Shown here: piece after piece, positions 1 to 8,749 of the stretch | Layout of the letters: each line of letters starts with the position of its first letter | Numbering within the stretch: position 1 is the stretch's first letter | NCBI RefSeq assembly: GCF_019083965.1 | Contig: NZ_JAHRCY010000015.1 | Location: 1 to 64,000, forward strand | Source of the DNA: Catellatospora tritici | GTDB taxonomy: Bacteria > Actinomycetota > Actinomycetes > Mycobacteriales > Micromonosporaceae | Reading direction: 5' to 3' | Length of the DNA: 64,000 nt | The notes under the pieces: generated by a model | The model's database searches: none | Seen by the model: the letters and a program-made list of their open reading frames with translations, nothing else | Told to the model about the DNA's origin: nothing | Position numbers and translations under genes: made by a program

Positions 1-608
1 AGCCGCGCCCGCCGCACCCAGTCCGCACCGTACTCACCCGCGATCGACGACAGATCGACCGACACCGCGACCCGACCCGCACCCGACGCGTCCACCGCCT
101 GCGCCGACACCAGCAGACCGGTCACACCGGCCGCCTTCGCCGCATCCCGACTCGCCAGCGCGACCCTCATCCGCGACCCGGCAGCCGAGTGCGAACCCGA
201 GCCGGCCGCCCGAGCCACCCACACCGGCAGGCCACCAGCACGCACCTTCAGCGGTGCGGCATCCGCAGATCCCGCCACACCCGCGGTGAGGTCGACGATC
301 GAGGTGCCGGCCGCCGGCCACTCGACCTTCGGCGCACGCCACGGCCTCGACGTGTCGTCACGCGCCGACCTGACCGCAGGCTTCGCCGGAGGCGTACCCA
401 ACGGCGGATGCTCAAACCGCTGCACATCAGGACGGCTCGGCTCCGCCATCGCCGGCGGAGCAGGCATCACCGTCAACGACCCACCGACCACAACCGAAGC
501 CGCGACCAGCACACCCAGCAGGCGCGCAGTACGTTGACGAGCAGATCTATTCGATGGACGAGTTTCGATGAACAGTGAGCTGGGCGCAGTTGTCCCATTC
601 TCAGCCAT
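1..608 (-). CDS. RHS/YD-repeat protein RhsA, 5' part only (runs off left edge)
   Basis: Start codon is ATG at 608, preceded by GGGGG six bases upstream, and the frame is open for 202 codons to the window edge. The encoded start has a basic stretch followed by a hydrophobic segment ending in PPAMA, a secretion signal. Bases 1-511 match 6899-7409 of RhsB essentially base for base, but codons about 11-30 (signal-peptide region) differ from RhsB and RhsC, which share that stretch with each other. By homology the rest of the gene, outside the window, should be an RHS protein with its own C-terminal tip. Secreted or cell-surface location is inferred. Confidence 0.88.
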   Translation of the reverse strand, partial: MAENGTTAPSSLFIETRPSNRSARQRTARLLGVLVAASVVVGGSLTVMPAPPAMAEPSRPDVQRFEHPPLGTPPAKPAVRSARDDTSRPWRAPKVEWPAAGTSIVDLTAGVAGSADAAPLKVRAGGLPVWVARAAGSGSHSAAGSRMRVALASRDAAKAAGVTGLLVSAQAVDASGAGRVAVSVDLSSIAGEYGADWVRRAR

Positions 609-645
609 TTAAATCCCCCGTGGATACAGGCAAGATGTCGACGGC

Positions 646-675
646 ACGCTATCTCAACCACATATCGCCCAACAA
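646..675 (-). promoter_or_regulatory. RhsA promoter, -35 TTGTTG and -10 TAGCGT
   Basis: Read on the minus strand, TTGTTG (675-670) is separated by 18 nt from TAGCGT (651-646), about 40 nt before the ATG. The same two hexamers occur before RhsB and RhsC even where the spacer sequence differs, which supports function. No experimental start site is available. Confidence 0.55.
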
Positions 676-789
676 GACCTACCGATCAGCACACGGCTGC
701 CAACTCGTCACACGGTTCAGCGCGGCCGCATCCGGCAACAAAACCACATAGCGGAAAGTTCGGACTTAAGAGCCGGGTCACTTCGCGTG

Positions 790-927
790 TCAACCGAGAC
801 CGTGGCCGCGTACGAAGCCTGGGCCGCCGAGGAGGGGCACGCCACGCCGCTGCGGCGACTGGCGGAGGAGGCAACGACCGGGTCCTGCGACCCTTGGGCG
901 CGCGCCCGCGACACCGCACACGGATAA
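790..927 (+). pseudogene. Remnant of aminopeptidase N (pepN) C-terminus
   Basis: One frame reads TETVAAYEAWAAEEGHATPL then RRLAEE and ends at a TAA (925-927). The segment YEAWAAEEGHATPLRRL is close to YEKWAAEEGHATPLRRLVAE in the longer fragment at 7800-8296. It fits the last helices of the ERAP1-like C-terminal domain of actinobacterial M1 aminopeptidases. GNDRVLR, next in the longer copy, is here found only in a neighbouring frame near 870, so this copy also carries an indel. Nothing upstream resembles the catalytic domain. It is a relic, duplicated along with the RHS genes. Confidence 0.6.
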
Positions 928-930
928 GCC

Positions 931-966
931 AACGCTCCGCCCGGATCCGGATCCGGGCGGAGCGTT
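931..966. terminator. 36-nt perfect palindrome, likely bidirectional terminator
   Basis: AACGCTCCGCCCGGATCC is followed immediately by its exact reverse complement, with no loop base. It starts 3 nt after the stop codon of the pepN remnant, where the native pepN terminator would be expected. Confidence 0.55.
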
Positions 967-981
967 GGTTCAATCGCCTTT

Positions 982-1015
982 GAGAGTGGCTCCGATTCCG
1001 CCTGCGGCCACTCTC
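982..1015 (-). terminator. Hairpin after RhsB stop codon
   Basis: GAGAGTGGC (982-990) pairs with GCCACTCTC (1007-1015), a 9-bp stem with a 16-nt loop, 8 nt beyond the RhsB stop. The related hairpin beyond the RhsC unit is at 8346-8387. Confidence 0.45.
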
Positions 1016-1023
1016 GTCACTTC

Positions 1024-4000
1024 CTAGGTCAAGGGAGTCCTGGAAGAGACGAACCCTATCTCCGCCAGTCCATCCAGGAACACGTCCAGGTCAATGTTTA
1101 GCTTCTCTGAAACAGCGAACAGATTCGAAGGCAGCGGGAATAGGACCTTGCGCTCATACCAGTGTTCCGTGGTGTACCGGATTTGTCCGTCTATAATGGA
1201 TTTCCCATTTTCTATGATGACACTACCGCGCACGTAGACATAGGGTGGTCCATCGCCGCTATCCTTGGGGTCCATGCCGGCCGCAACACCCTTGCCGATT
1301 GCCGCGAGCGGAACCCCGAGTTGCACATTGCCGACGCTCACGCCGCCCACCGCATCGGATAGATGCTCTACTCCAGCCTGGTCGTCGCCTTTGTAGAAGC
1401 TATTCAATGCAGCTGCCACCTGAAGGAACGGCTCGCTGGGAGCAATAGCGGATTCGATGAGCGTGTTTCCCACCACGTCGATCGGAGTGTTCGGAGTGCC
1501 GGCGCAGGCGCTCACCGACATACCTCCCATGGCGCTGCACACGAACGCCTGGAATCCCTGCGGCCCCTCGACACCGACACTTCTGCCGACGCAGATCCCA
1601 GCTTCCATGCACTTGAGCTGGGTCATCGCATCACCGATGGTGAAGTCCATAGACCCCCGATATCCCCAGTTACTCTTCAAGTGCCAGTACTGTTCGGGAG
1701 TCAGCTTCTTTCCGAAGATGCGAAGATCGCGCACCGGGTTGCGCTTCGGGTGACGGTCGATGTACTGGTGCGACCCGTCCGACTTGGTGATCCTCGTCGA
1801 CAGGCAGTCGTCGTCCTCGCAGACCGCCAGACCGGTCGGGTCGGCGTGACTGACAGGGCTGTTACCGGCGTAGGCGTAGCCGCCGAGCTGGTTGACGTCC
1901 GTCGGCTCGAAGACTGGGTCGAGGCTGATGAATCGCCCGATGGCTGGGTCGTACTGACGGGCGCCGACCAGGTTGAGGCCCGTGCTCGTGTCGACCGGCA
2001 GGCCCAGGAAGCCGTGGCTGTCCGGCCACTGGGTCGGCTGGGTGCCGCGCGGGCCGCCGAACGGCGTGAACGATCGCCAGGCCGGGTTCTGACCGTTACG
2101 GTCCACTGACAACGACTGGGTGCCCTGAGTGTTGGCGACCAGATAGCTGTACGCCGTGGCGGTCGTTCCGGTCCGGACAGCGCTGACACCCCCGGGACCG
2201 GTGTAATAGCGCTTCCCGGTCTTCACCCCGTTGGTGGTGTTGAGGGTGAGTTCCTGACCGGGCAGGTACACCGTGACGCTGCCGGGACTGCGCTGGACCA
2301 GTGTCTGCCCGTTGACATCGTAGGAGTAGGTCGACGCCTGGTTGACGCCGCCTGGGTCGACGCTGACGAGCTTCCCCTGACTGTTCCAGGTCATGGTCTG
2401 GGTGCCCGCCGCCGTGGTACGCGTGGCGGTGTTGCCCGCGGTGTCGTAGGTGTAGCTGCTGGGCGAGCCGTTCGGCCCGACCACGCTAACCGAGTTCAGG
2501 GTGTGCGGCTGGGTGACTCCGGTCGGGTAGACGTAGGTGGAGGTCGTGTTACCGCCGGACTGGCCGACCAGCGCGTGCTTGGTCTCAGCGGCGCGGTCCC
2601 CCCGGCTGTTGAAGGTCCAACTGGTCCAGTACGGGTCGATGCCACCGACGGTGGCGTTCGATCCGGTGACCGCCACGTCGGCCGCGCAGTCGTCCGTGGC
2701 TGTCCAGGCCGCGGTCAGGCGGCCCAGCAGGTCATGGTCGAAGCACTGCGTCTCGGTGGTGGTGCCGTTGCGCTTGTTCACGATCGCGGAGACCGTGCCC
2801 GCGGGCAGCGTACGGTAGGTGACCTCGTCCACCGGGATGTTGCCGGTCCGGTCGACGTGCGCGCTGTTCAGGCGCAGATCGTGGTCGTCGTAGGTGGGCG
2901 TCAGGTAGAAGGCGTTGGTGCTGGTGTTCATCTGCACCTGGGAGACCAGGCCGAACTGGTTGTAGGTGGTGGTGTTGACGTAGCTGCCGAGCAGGCTCGT
3001 CGTGCTGGTCGGCAGGTCGAGCAGGTTGTAGTTGAAGTTGACGGTCTCCGCGGGCAGCGCCCCGGTGGTCAACGGGTAGTCGATCTTCTTCAGCAGACCG
3101 TTGACGAGGCTGTACGTATTGGCGAACGTGTAGTCACCGGCCAGGGCGCCGTTGCGCGGGTCGGCGGGGATGCTGACGGTGGTCGACTTCGGCTGGTACC
3201 GGTTGGTGTAGCCGCTCACGGTGTTGACGTAGGCGTAGCCGTTGTCGTAGCTGGTCGACGAGGCCGGCTGCCCGATGCCGTTGGTGATGCTGGTCGAGTC
3301 GTAGGACCACGAGGAGAGCAACGGCGCCGAGGCGTTCGTGCCGTCGTAGGTGGCCGCCGGCCGGTTGAGCGCATCGTACTGCCGGAAGATGCTCTTGCCA
3401 CGGCTGTCGGTGGTGAGGGTCAGGTTGCCGTTGGCGTCGTACGTCATGTGCGTCGCGCCGGCGTCCGGGTCCGCCTTGTCGGTGGCCCGGCCCAACATGT
3501 CGAAGGTGGTGGTCCAGGTGTTGGGCACCGTGGCGCTGTCGGTCACGGTGGACGGGTTGCCGCGCTGGTCGAAGCCGTAGGTCAGCTTGGTGAAGGCGCC
3601 ACCGGTGACCTGACCGTTCACCACGCTCGGAGCGGCCGTGTACGAGTCCAGCTCGACCGTGCGTCCCAGCGCGTCGACGATGGTAGTCACCGGCGTCGAG
3701 CCGTTCGGGCCGATGACCGTGGTGCGGTCACCGCCGTACACGGTCTGGGTCTGCCACTTCGTGACGCCCATCCGCCGCGACTGGTCCAGGACGATTCGCC
3801 CGAGCCCGTCATAGGTGAACAGGTTCAGGTTGGGGATCAGGTTGTCCTGGCCCGCGAGTGGGAAGAGCGTGGTGCTGGGTGCGGAGGCGTCGTAGTAGCT
3901 GTGCACAGACCTGACCACCCAGCCGTGGCTGTCGTAGCTGGTGTCCTCGATGAGTCGCCCACCGGTCACCGACTGCGACTGCACCTGACGCGGTCGGACG

Positions 4001-7000
4001 AGCGCGTCGAGCAGCTGTACCGACGTCCGGTAGGAGCCGTTGTCGTTCATCGTCTTCGTGGTGATCGCCGACGGCACGGTGTTGGAGACGTCGTACTGGA
4101 AGGCGTGGTTCGCCGGGTTCGTCATGGTGTTGTTGCCGGGCAGCCACACGCCGGTCAGCCGACCCAGCGGGTCGTAACCCAAGTCGACTTCGAGGGTGTT
4201 CGCGTCCACCGTCTTCGTGTTGAGCCCGCGAGCCGGGTTCACGGTCGTGGTGTTCGCCTGCCCGAGCGGGTTGGTCGCCAGCACCGAGGTCGTCAAGCCA
4301 TTGGTCTCGGTGTAGGTGGTGGTGGCCGGAGCGTTGCCGTTGGCATCGATGACCGACACGACCCGCCCGAAGCTGTCGAAGCCCTTCTTCGCCACGGTCT
4401 GGTACTGGAAGGCACCTCCGCTGTAGCCGGTGGCGGTACGCATCATGGTCACGTTGCCGAAGGTGGGCGTGGTGCCCTGCGGCCACGTCGTGTTGAAGGC
4501 GGGATCGTCGTAGTAGTTGCGGATGTTGCTCACGACGTCGGCGGGACGGCTCACCGATGTGGGCGCGGTCAGCCCGTTGACTCCGCTGCCGCCGCAGGGC
4601 TTGGCGTCCTTTTCCGTCTCGGTGGGCAGGCCCAGCAGATTCAGGCTGATGTTGGCGGGCGCGTAGGTGAAGGACGTGCAGGTCGCCTGCGACGGCACCG
4701 CGAGGTCGCCGTGGTCGTACACGAACTTCGCCAGACCTGTGGTCGTGTCGTAGGTGGTCTCGGTCTTGGTGGTGCGCCAGGTCGTCGGGGTCGACGAGGT
4801 GATCGCGGTGGTGTCGTACGTGGCCACCGTGCGGTTGAGCTTCGCGGTCAGCGCGGACAGCCCGGTACGGGCGCGGGTCGCCGTCGCGGCACCGACCCAG
4901 TAATCGGTCACCGAAGCCGAGACCGGCACGCCGCCGTCGCCGAGGTACGTGACCGTCTCTCGGGGCGAACCGGCCAGTTCCTCCTGGTCGGTCACACTGG
5001 TCGCCGGCCCGCCGGTCGGCCAGGTCACGTCTGAAGACAGGGCGACGGTGCCGCCAACGCCCCGGAAGTAGCGCGTCTCCGACAGCGTCTTCTGGTCGGT
5101 TCCGGAGCCGGTGCGGGTGCGAACGGTGGCATAACCGCGCCACTGGCCGTAGGTGCGGTACTTGGCCTTGGTCAGCTCGTTGTCGTCGATGTGCCAGGCC
5201 GGATCGCCCACGTACTGGTACGCGGTGGAGACCGGGGGCGCGCCACCCGTCACGTCCTGCGCCTCGATCGAGGTGACGAGGTACTTGTGGAACCAGTCGA
5301 GTTTCTGCTGGGTCTGGCCTTCCGGGGTCCAGTAGACCGGGTAGCAGAGGCTGGTGTTGGTCGCCGGGTTGATCGTGACCGGAGCGGTGCACTGCTGGCC
5401 GGTGTAACCGACCAGGATCTTGGCGCCGGTCTCGGTCTTGATCTCGGTGATGCGCTGGTGGTTCATCGCCGGGGCGAAGTCGGCGGTGTCGACCCGGTTG
5501 GGCATGTTCGACCCGGTGAACGTCACCGGGAGTGCCGCCAGGTCGCCGCCGACATTGCCGGTCCGGATGATCGTCGACAGCCACAGTGATGGGCTGGTGG
5601 TGTCCTGGGTCGCCGGGAAGGTGTGGGTCAGGGCGTAGGTGTCGACGGCACTATAGGCGGTGCCGTTCCAGATCTGGGTGACAATCGAGGTCAACCGCAG
5701 CCGGGACCAGAACGTCACCGAGTGCACGTTGCAGACCGCGCCGGAGTTGCAGTTCAGGTCCGCGTACGGGGTGTCAGGCCAGTTCGACGGCGTCGAGGTG
5801 ATGTTGCTGCACCCCGTGCCGGTGGCCACGCACCGCTCGGAGGTGTTGAACTGCACCCGCGCCGGAGCACTGCCCGCATACGGGGTCGGGTCCACGATCC
5901 CGTAGTCGATGTGGTCCAACTCGCCGCTACGGACATAGGAGACACCGGTCGTGCCGCCGTTCTGACCGTAGTAGTTCGTCCGCGCGTTGTAGAAGTACGC
6001 CGTCGCGTTGTGATGCACGTCCACGACGTAGTCGAGGTTCCAGCGGTACGCCATCGTGCACAGATGGTTGGTCTTGGAATAGCACGGATCACCCGAGTAC
6101 GGGCTGTACACCGGCTGCGTCCACGCCGAGTTCGTCACGGCCTTGCCCGACACCCAGCCGGGCAGCTGGTTACGGCCGAAGTAGTACTGCGTCCCGTCCT
6201 GCGTAGTGATCTTCCAGTACAGGCCGTCGAACGTCCCGTTGATCCCCAACGTTCGAACCTGCTCCACCTTCTCACCATTGTCGTTGGAGAGCTTCCACTT
6301 CGCCGACGTCGCGTCGTAGACCAGGTCACCAGAGATCGAACCAGCACTCACGTGCACGATCTGCCCTGCCCAGCAGGAGTCGGAGGTGTTCTTCGCCGTG
6401 CCCTGCGGGTTGTCCTTGCAGCTCACATACGTCTGCTCGATAGAACCCGGGGTGTAGTCCCAGCCGTCACCGACCCAGGAGGACTGACTGTTGGTCGACA
6501 CCATCTTCCCGTCGACCGACTGCGAACTGTACGACAGCGCGACTGACGGACCAGGGCCACCAGGAACCGGCGGCACCGCGATGGGGTACGAGTAAGAGAA
6601 CCCACCTGAGCTGCCACCGGCCGACCACGAACCGCTCGGCGCCAACGACGTCGCCGTGTAGTCACCGGCGTTGCTCGTCGGCGCGGTCAGCGACGCCAGC
6701 ACCACCATGCCGGAAGCCCCGGCCGTGCCATCAGCACTCGACACGGCAGCCGTCCGCCGGGCCGCGCTCATCGGCGCGTCCAGGGTCACCGTCGCGGTCA
6801 CCGTCTGCGACTTCGCATCCACACTCGTGGGAACAGGAGTCTGCACCTGGCACGCGGGCACCGACGGCGTCGTCAACGCACATGCGGGCAACTGCGCAAG
6901 CCGCGCCCGCCGCACCCAGTCCGCACCGTACTCACCCGCGATCGACGACAGATCGACCGACACCGCGACCCGACCCGCACCCGACGCGTCCACCGCCTGC

Positions 7001-7506
7001 GCCGACACCAGCAGACCGGTCACACCGGCCGCCTTCGCCGCATCCCGACTCGCCAGCGCGACCCTCATCCGCGACCCGGCAGCCGAGTGCGAACCCGAGC
7101 CGGCCGCCCGAGCCACCCACACCGGCAGGCCACCAGCACGCACCTTCAGCGGTGCGGCATCCGCAGATCCCGCCACACCCGCGGTGAGGTCGACGATCGA
7201 GGTGCCGGCCGCCGGCCACTCGACCTTCGGCGCACGCCACGGCCTCGACGTGTCGTCACGCGCCGACCTGACCGCAGGCTTCGCCGGAGGCGTACCCAAC
7301 GGCGGATGCTCAAACCGCTGCACATCAGGACGGCTCGGCTCCGCCATCGCCGGCGGAGCAGGCATCACCGTCAACGACCCACCGACCACAACCGAAGCCG
7401 CGACCAGCACCCCGAGCAGGCGGCCAGCACGTTGACGAGCAGATCTCTTGAATAGAAGTGTTTCGATGAGATGCGAGCTGGGCGCAGTTGTCCCATTCTC
7501 AGCCAT
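1024..7506 (-). CDS. RHS/YD-repeat polymorphic-toxin-like protein RhsB (2160 aa)
   Basis: ATG at 7506 follows GGGGG with a 6-nt spacer. Residues about 29-50 are hydrophobic and end in PPAMA (51-55), a signal peptide. Residues about 290-430 resemble the SpvB-like entry region (GGSSGGFSYSYPIAVPPVPG). The middle is rich in YD repeats (YDPLGRLTG, YDANGNLT, YDALNRP). The RHS core runs through HGFLGLPVDTSTGLNLVGAR and IGRFISLDPV and ends at DPTGL near residue 1890. The remaining roughly 270 residues differ completely from those of RhsC and are the presumed effector tip; I recognise no catalytic motif in them. In RHS toxins the repeats form a shell that encloses the tip. No adjacent immunity gene is visible. 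The secretion route and target are inference. Confidence 0.9.
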   Translation of the reverse strand: MAENGTTAPSSHLIETLLFKRSARQRAGRLLGVLVAASVVVGGSLTVMPAPPAMAEPSRPDVQRFEHPPLGTPPAKPAVRSARDDTSRPWRAPKVEWPAAGTSIVDLTAGVAGSADAAPLKVRAGGLPVWVARAAGSGSHSAAGSRMRVALASRDAAKAAGVTGLLVSAQAVDASGAGRVAVSVDLSSIAGEYGADWVRRARLAQLPACALTTPSVPACQVQTPVPTSVDAKSQTVTATVTLDAPMSAARRTAAVSSADGTAGASGMVVLASLTAPTSNAGDYTATSLAPSGSWSAGGSSGGFSYSYPIAVPPVPGGPGPSVALSYSSQSVDGKMVSTNSQSSWVGDGWDYTPGSIEQTYVSCKDNPQGTAKNTSDSCWAGQIVHVSAGSISGDLVYDATSAKWKLSNDNGEKVEQVRTLGINGTFDGLYWKITTQDGTQYYFGRNQLPGWVSGKAVTNSAWTQPVYSPYSGDPCYSKTNHLCTMAYRWNLDYVVDVHHNATAYFYNARTNYYGQNGGTTGVSYVRSGELDHIDYGIVDPTPYAGSAPARVQFNTSERCVATGTGCSNITSTPSNWPDTPYADLNCNSGAVCNVHSVTFWSRLRLTSIVTQIWNGTAYSAVDTYALTHTFPATQDTTSPSLWLSTIIRTGNVGGDLAALPVTFTGSNMPNRVDTADFAPAMNHQRITEIKTETGAKILVGYTGQQCTAPVTINPATNTSLCYPVYWTPEGQTQQKLDWFHKYLVTSIEAQDVTGGAPPVSTAYQYVGDPAWHIDDNELTKAKYRTYGQWRGYATVRTRTGSGTDQKTLSETRYFRGVGGTVALSSDVTWPTGGPATSVTDQEELAGSPRETVTYLGDGGVPVSASVTDYWVGAATATRARTGLSALTAKLNRTVATYDTTAITSSTPTTWRTTKTETTYDTTTGLAKFVYDHGDLAVPSQATCTSFTYAPANISLNLLGLPTETEKDAKPCGGSGVNGLTAPTSVSRPADVVSNIRNYYDDPAFNTTWPQGTTPTFGNVTMMRTATGYSGGAFQYQTVAKKGFDSFGRVVSVIDANGNAPATTTYTETNGLTTSVLATNPLGQANTTTVNPARGLNTKTVDANTLEVDLGYDPLGRLTGVWLPGNNTMTNPANHAFQYDVSNTVPSAITTKTMNDNGSYRTSVQLLDALVRPRQVQSQSVTGGRLIEDTSYDSHGWVVRSVHSYYDASAPSTTLFPLAGQDNLIPNLNLFTYDGLGRIVLDQSRRMGVTKWQTQTVYGGDRTTVIGPNGSTPVTTIVDALGRTVELDSYTAAPSVVNGQVTGGAFTKLTYGFDQRGNPSTVTDSATVPNTWTTTFDMLGRATDKADPDAGATHMTYDANGNLTLTTDSRGKSIFRQYDALNRPAATYDGTNASAPLLSSWSYDSTSITNGIGQPASSTSYDNGYAYVNTVSGYTNRYQPKSTTVSIPADPRNGALAGDYTFANTYSLVNGLLKKIDYPLTTGALPAETVNFNYNLLDLPTSTTSLLGSYVNTTTYNQFGLVSQVQMNTSTNAFYLTPTYDDHDLRLNSAHVDRTGNIPVDEVTYRTLPAGTVSAIVNKRNGTTTETQCFDHDLLGRLTAAWTATDDCAADVAVTGSNATVGGIDPYWTSWTFNSRGDRAAETKHALVGQSGGNTTSTYVYPTGVTQPHTLNSVSVVGPNGSPSSYTYDTAGNTATRTTAAGTQTMTWNSQGKLVSVDPGGVNQASTYSYDVNGQTLVQRSPGSVTVYLPGQELTLNTTNGVKTGKRYYTGPGGVSAVRTGTTATAYSYLVANTQGTQSLSVDRNGQNPAWRSFTPFGGPRGTQPTQWPDSHGFLGLPVDTSTGLNLVGARQYDPAIGRFISLDPVFEPTDVNQLGGYAYAGNSPVSHADPTGLAVCEDDDCLSTRITKSDGSHQYIDRHPKRNPVRDLRIFGKKLTPEQYWHLKSNWGYRGSMDFTIGDAMTQLKCMEAGICVGRSVGVEGPQGFQAFVCSAMGGMSVSACAGTPNTPIDVVGNTLIESAIAPSEPFLQVAAALNSFYKGDDQAGVEHLSDAVGGVSVGNVQLGVPLAAIGKGVAAGMDPKDSGDGPPYVYVRGSVIIENGKSIIDGQIRYTTEHWYERKVLFPLPSNLFAVSEKLNIDLDVFLDGLAEIGFVSSRTPLT

Positions 7507-7543
7507 TTAAATCCCCCGTGGATACAGGCAAGATGTCGACGGC

Positions 7544-7573
7544 ACGCTATCTCACCCGCATATCGCCCAACAA
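7544..7573 (-). promoter_or_regulatory. RhsB promoter, -35 TTGTTG and -10 TAGCGT
   Basis: On the minus strand TTGTTG (7573-7568), an 18-nt spacer and TAGCGT (7549-7544), 37 nt before the ATG. It matches the RhsA copy and, in both hexamers, the RhsC copy. Confidence 0.55.
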
Positions 7574-7799
7574 GGCCTACCGATCAGCACACGGTTGCTA
7601 AGTCGTCACGCAGTTCAGCGTGACCGCATTCGGTCAAACGACATCGAGGACCACTCACTCCTCGCCGCAGGCCTTCGAGGCCGGCGGGAGTACGCCGCCG
7701 CACCACAATGGAGCAGTGTGAACCTCCGCCAGCATCTTCGTATCCATCGAAGAACAGCGGGTGACGCCGCGCGGGGGCGGCGGAGCCTGTGGAGGTGGG

Positions 7800-8296
7800 A
7801 AGCGGTTTCAGTTCGGGTGGGCGCGGGCGTTCATCAGCGCGGCCCGCAGCAAGGCCGATCCAGGCCGAGCACGACGCGGACCGGACCGCGGCCGGGGACA
7901 TCGGGCCGCGCTGGCGTACGCGCTGATCCCGAGCGCGGAGAACAAGGCCAAGGTGTGGGCGGAGCTGACCGCTTCGCAGAACCCGGCCAACTGGCGCAAC
8001 CGGGCGCTGGTGATGGGGTTCCAGCACCCCGTGCAGGTGGAGCTGACCCGGCCCTACACGGCGAAGTTCTTCGCCGACGCCGATGCGGTGTGGGCGGCCC
8101 GGGACAGCGAGCCCGCGCAGGAGTTCATGGTGCTGGGGTACCCGGTGATGGACGTGTCGCCGGAGGCGTTGCGGCGTACGAGAAGTGGGCGGCCGAAGAG
8201 GGGCACGCAACGCCGCTGCGGCGGCTGGTGGCCGAGGGAAACGACCGGGTTCTACGGGCGTTGAGCGCCCGGACCCGCGACACTGCGCAAGGATGA
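7800..8296 (+). pseudogene. Frameshifted 3' fragment of pepN (aminopeptidase N)
   Basis: Four pieces of one protein lie in order but in different frames: WARAFISAARS (about 7820-7855), IQAEHDADRTAAGDIG (7858-7905), RAALAYALIPSAENKAKVWAEL to YPVMDVSPEA (about 7905-8172), and AAYEKWAAEEGHATPLRRLV to the TGA at 8296. The phrases ENKAKVWAEL, GFQHPVQVELTRPY, RDSEPAQEF and LRRLVAEG are typical of the C-terminal domain of actinobacterial PepN (M1 zinc metallopeptidase). At least three frameshifts and the missing catalytic domain mean no active enzyme is made. It is a longer copy of the relic at 790-927. Confidence 0.75.
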
Positions 8297-8299
8297 TCA

Positions 8300-8333
8300 A
8301 TGCTTCCTGCGAACAGGACTCCGCCGGAAGCAT
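8300..8333 (+). terminator. Hairpin after pepN fragment
   Basis: ATGCTTCC (8300-8307) pairs with GGAAGCAT (8326-8333). It begins 3 nt after the stop codon of the pepN fragment, the same position as the palindrome after the shorter relic. Confidence 0.45.
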
Positions 8334-8345
8334 GGTTGAAGATTG

Positions 8346-8387
8346 GCAATGAGTGGCCCATCGATTGTATCCGCGGCCACTCATTGC
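8346..8387. terminator. 13-bp hairpin between converging units
   Basis: GCAATGAGTGGCC (8346-8358) pairs perfectly with GGCCACTCATTGC (8375-8387), with a 16-nt loop. It lies between the pepN fragment (plus) and the RhsC/immunity unit (minus) and could end transcription from either side. Confidence 0.55.
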
Positions 8388-8395
8388 CGTCACGG

Positions 8396-8438
8396 GGACG
8401 TGGGTGAGGAGGCAGTACCGTCCCCCGCACCCACGTCC
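8396..8438 (-). terminator. 11-bp hairpin downstream of putative immunity gene
   Basis: GGACGTGGGTG (8396-8406) pairs with CACCCACGTCC (8428-8438), 36 nt beyond the stop of the small gene at 8475-8738. Confidence 0.5.
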
Positions 8439-8474
8439 AGGCTCGCCCGATCCGTGAACCGATCCAATCGGCGA

Positions 8475-8738
8475 TCAGCGGCCGAGTATGTAAGGCGCCA
8501 ACAGTTCTTCCAGCCGCCTGTCCGACAGCTGGCCTCCAAGCGCGAACCCTTGCCATTCCAATGCTTCGTGCATGACCAAGAGCGGAATATTAAATGTGGG
8601 AACCAGAAGAAACATCAACTGCGGGGCCGTGTCGCCTGCCTTGAGCTTCGGCAGCACTTTGTTCATCAAGGTGACCACGGAAACCTCTCCCGCGGCCATC
8701 GCGGCGACTTCTGACTTCAGCTGCTCATACGGTTCCAT
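8475..8738 (-). CDS. Candidate immunity protein for RhsC (87 aa)
   Basis: ATG at 8738 follows AAGGA with a 7-nt spacer and lies 11 nt after the RhsC stop, so the two genes are co-transcribed. The protein has 87 residues, no signal peptide, a hydrophobic core (LMFLLVPTFNIPLLVMHEAL) and a charged C-terminal helix (SDRRLEELL). I recognise no family. Small unrelated genes directly after RHS toxin tips usually encode the cognate immunity protein, so that role is inferred from position only. A longer in-frame start exists inside the end of RhsC but lacks a better ribosome site. Confidence 0.7.
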   Translation of the reverse strand: MEPYEQLKSEVAAMAAGEVSVVTLMNKVLPKLKAGDTAPQLMFLLVPTFNIPLLVMHEALEWQGFALGGQLSDRRLEELLAPYILGR

Positions 8739-8749
8739 AGCCCAGTCCT

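Larger units (their letters stand above)
609..1023. other. Inter-RHS spacer, no intact gene
   Basis: This 415-nt stretch between RhsB and RhsA holds the RhsA leader and promoter, a plus-strand remnant of the pepN 3' end, a 36-nt perfect palindrome and a hairpin next to the RhsB stop codon. No credible immunity gene for RhsB is present on the minus strand; the short open frames there run through the pepN remnant in antisense. Confidence 0.7.
7507..8474. other. Inter-RHS spacer between RhsC unit and RhsB
   Basis: Contains the RhsB leader and promoter (7507-7573), about 220 nt without recognisable features, the frameshifted pepN fragment, and a cluster of three hairpins (8300-8438). No intact gene is seen here. 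Confidence 0.7.

Noticed and set aside
686..973. Minus-strand small gene as immunity factor for RhsB
   Set aside because: It lies antisense to the pepN relic and the palindrome; the translation is an Arg/Pro-rich shadow without a ribosome site.
2503..5034. Long plus-strand open frame (843 codons) inside RhsB
   Set aside because: It is antisense to an intact RHS frame with YD repeats. Its translation is a low-complexity Arg/Val/Gly string typical of an opposite frame in GC-rich DNA.
7595..8296. Single 233-codon plus-strand gene in the RHS spacer
   Set aside because: Only its last about 40 codons match pepN; the rest of the recognisable protein is in other frames, so a frameshifted pseudogene is the better call.
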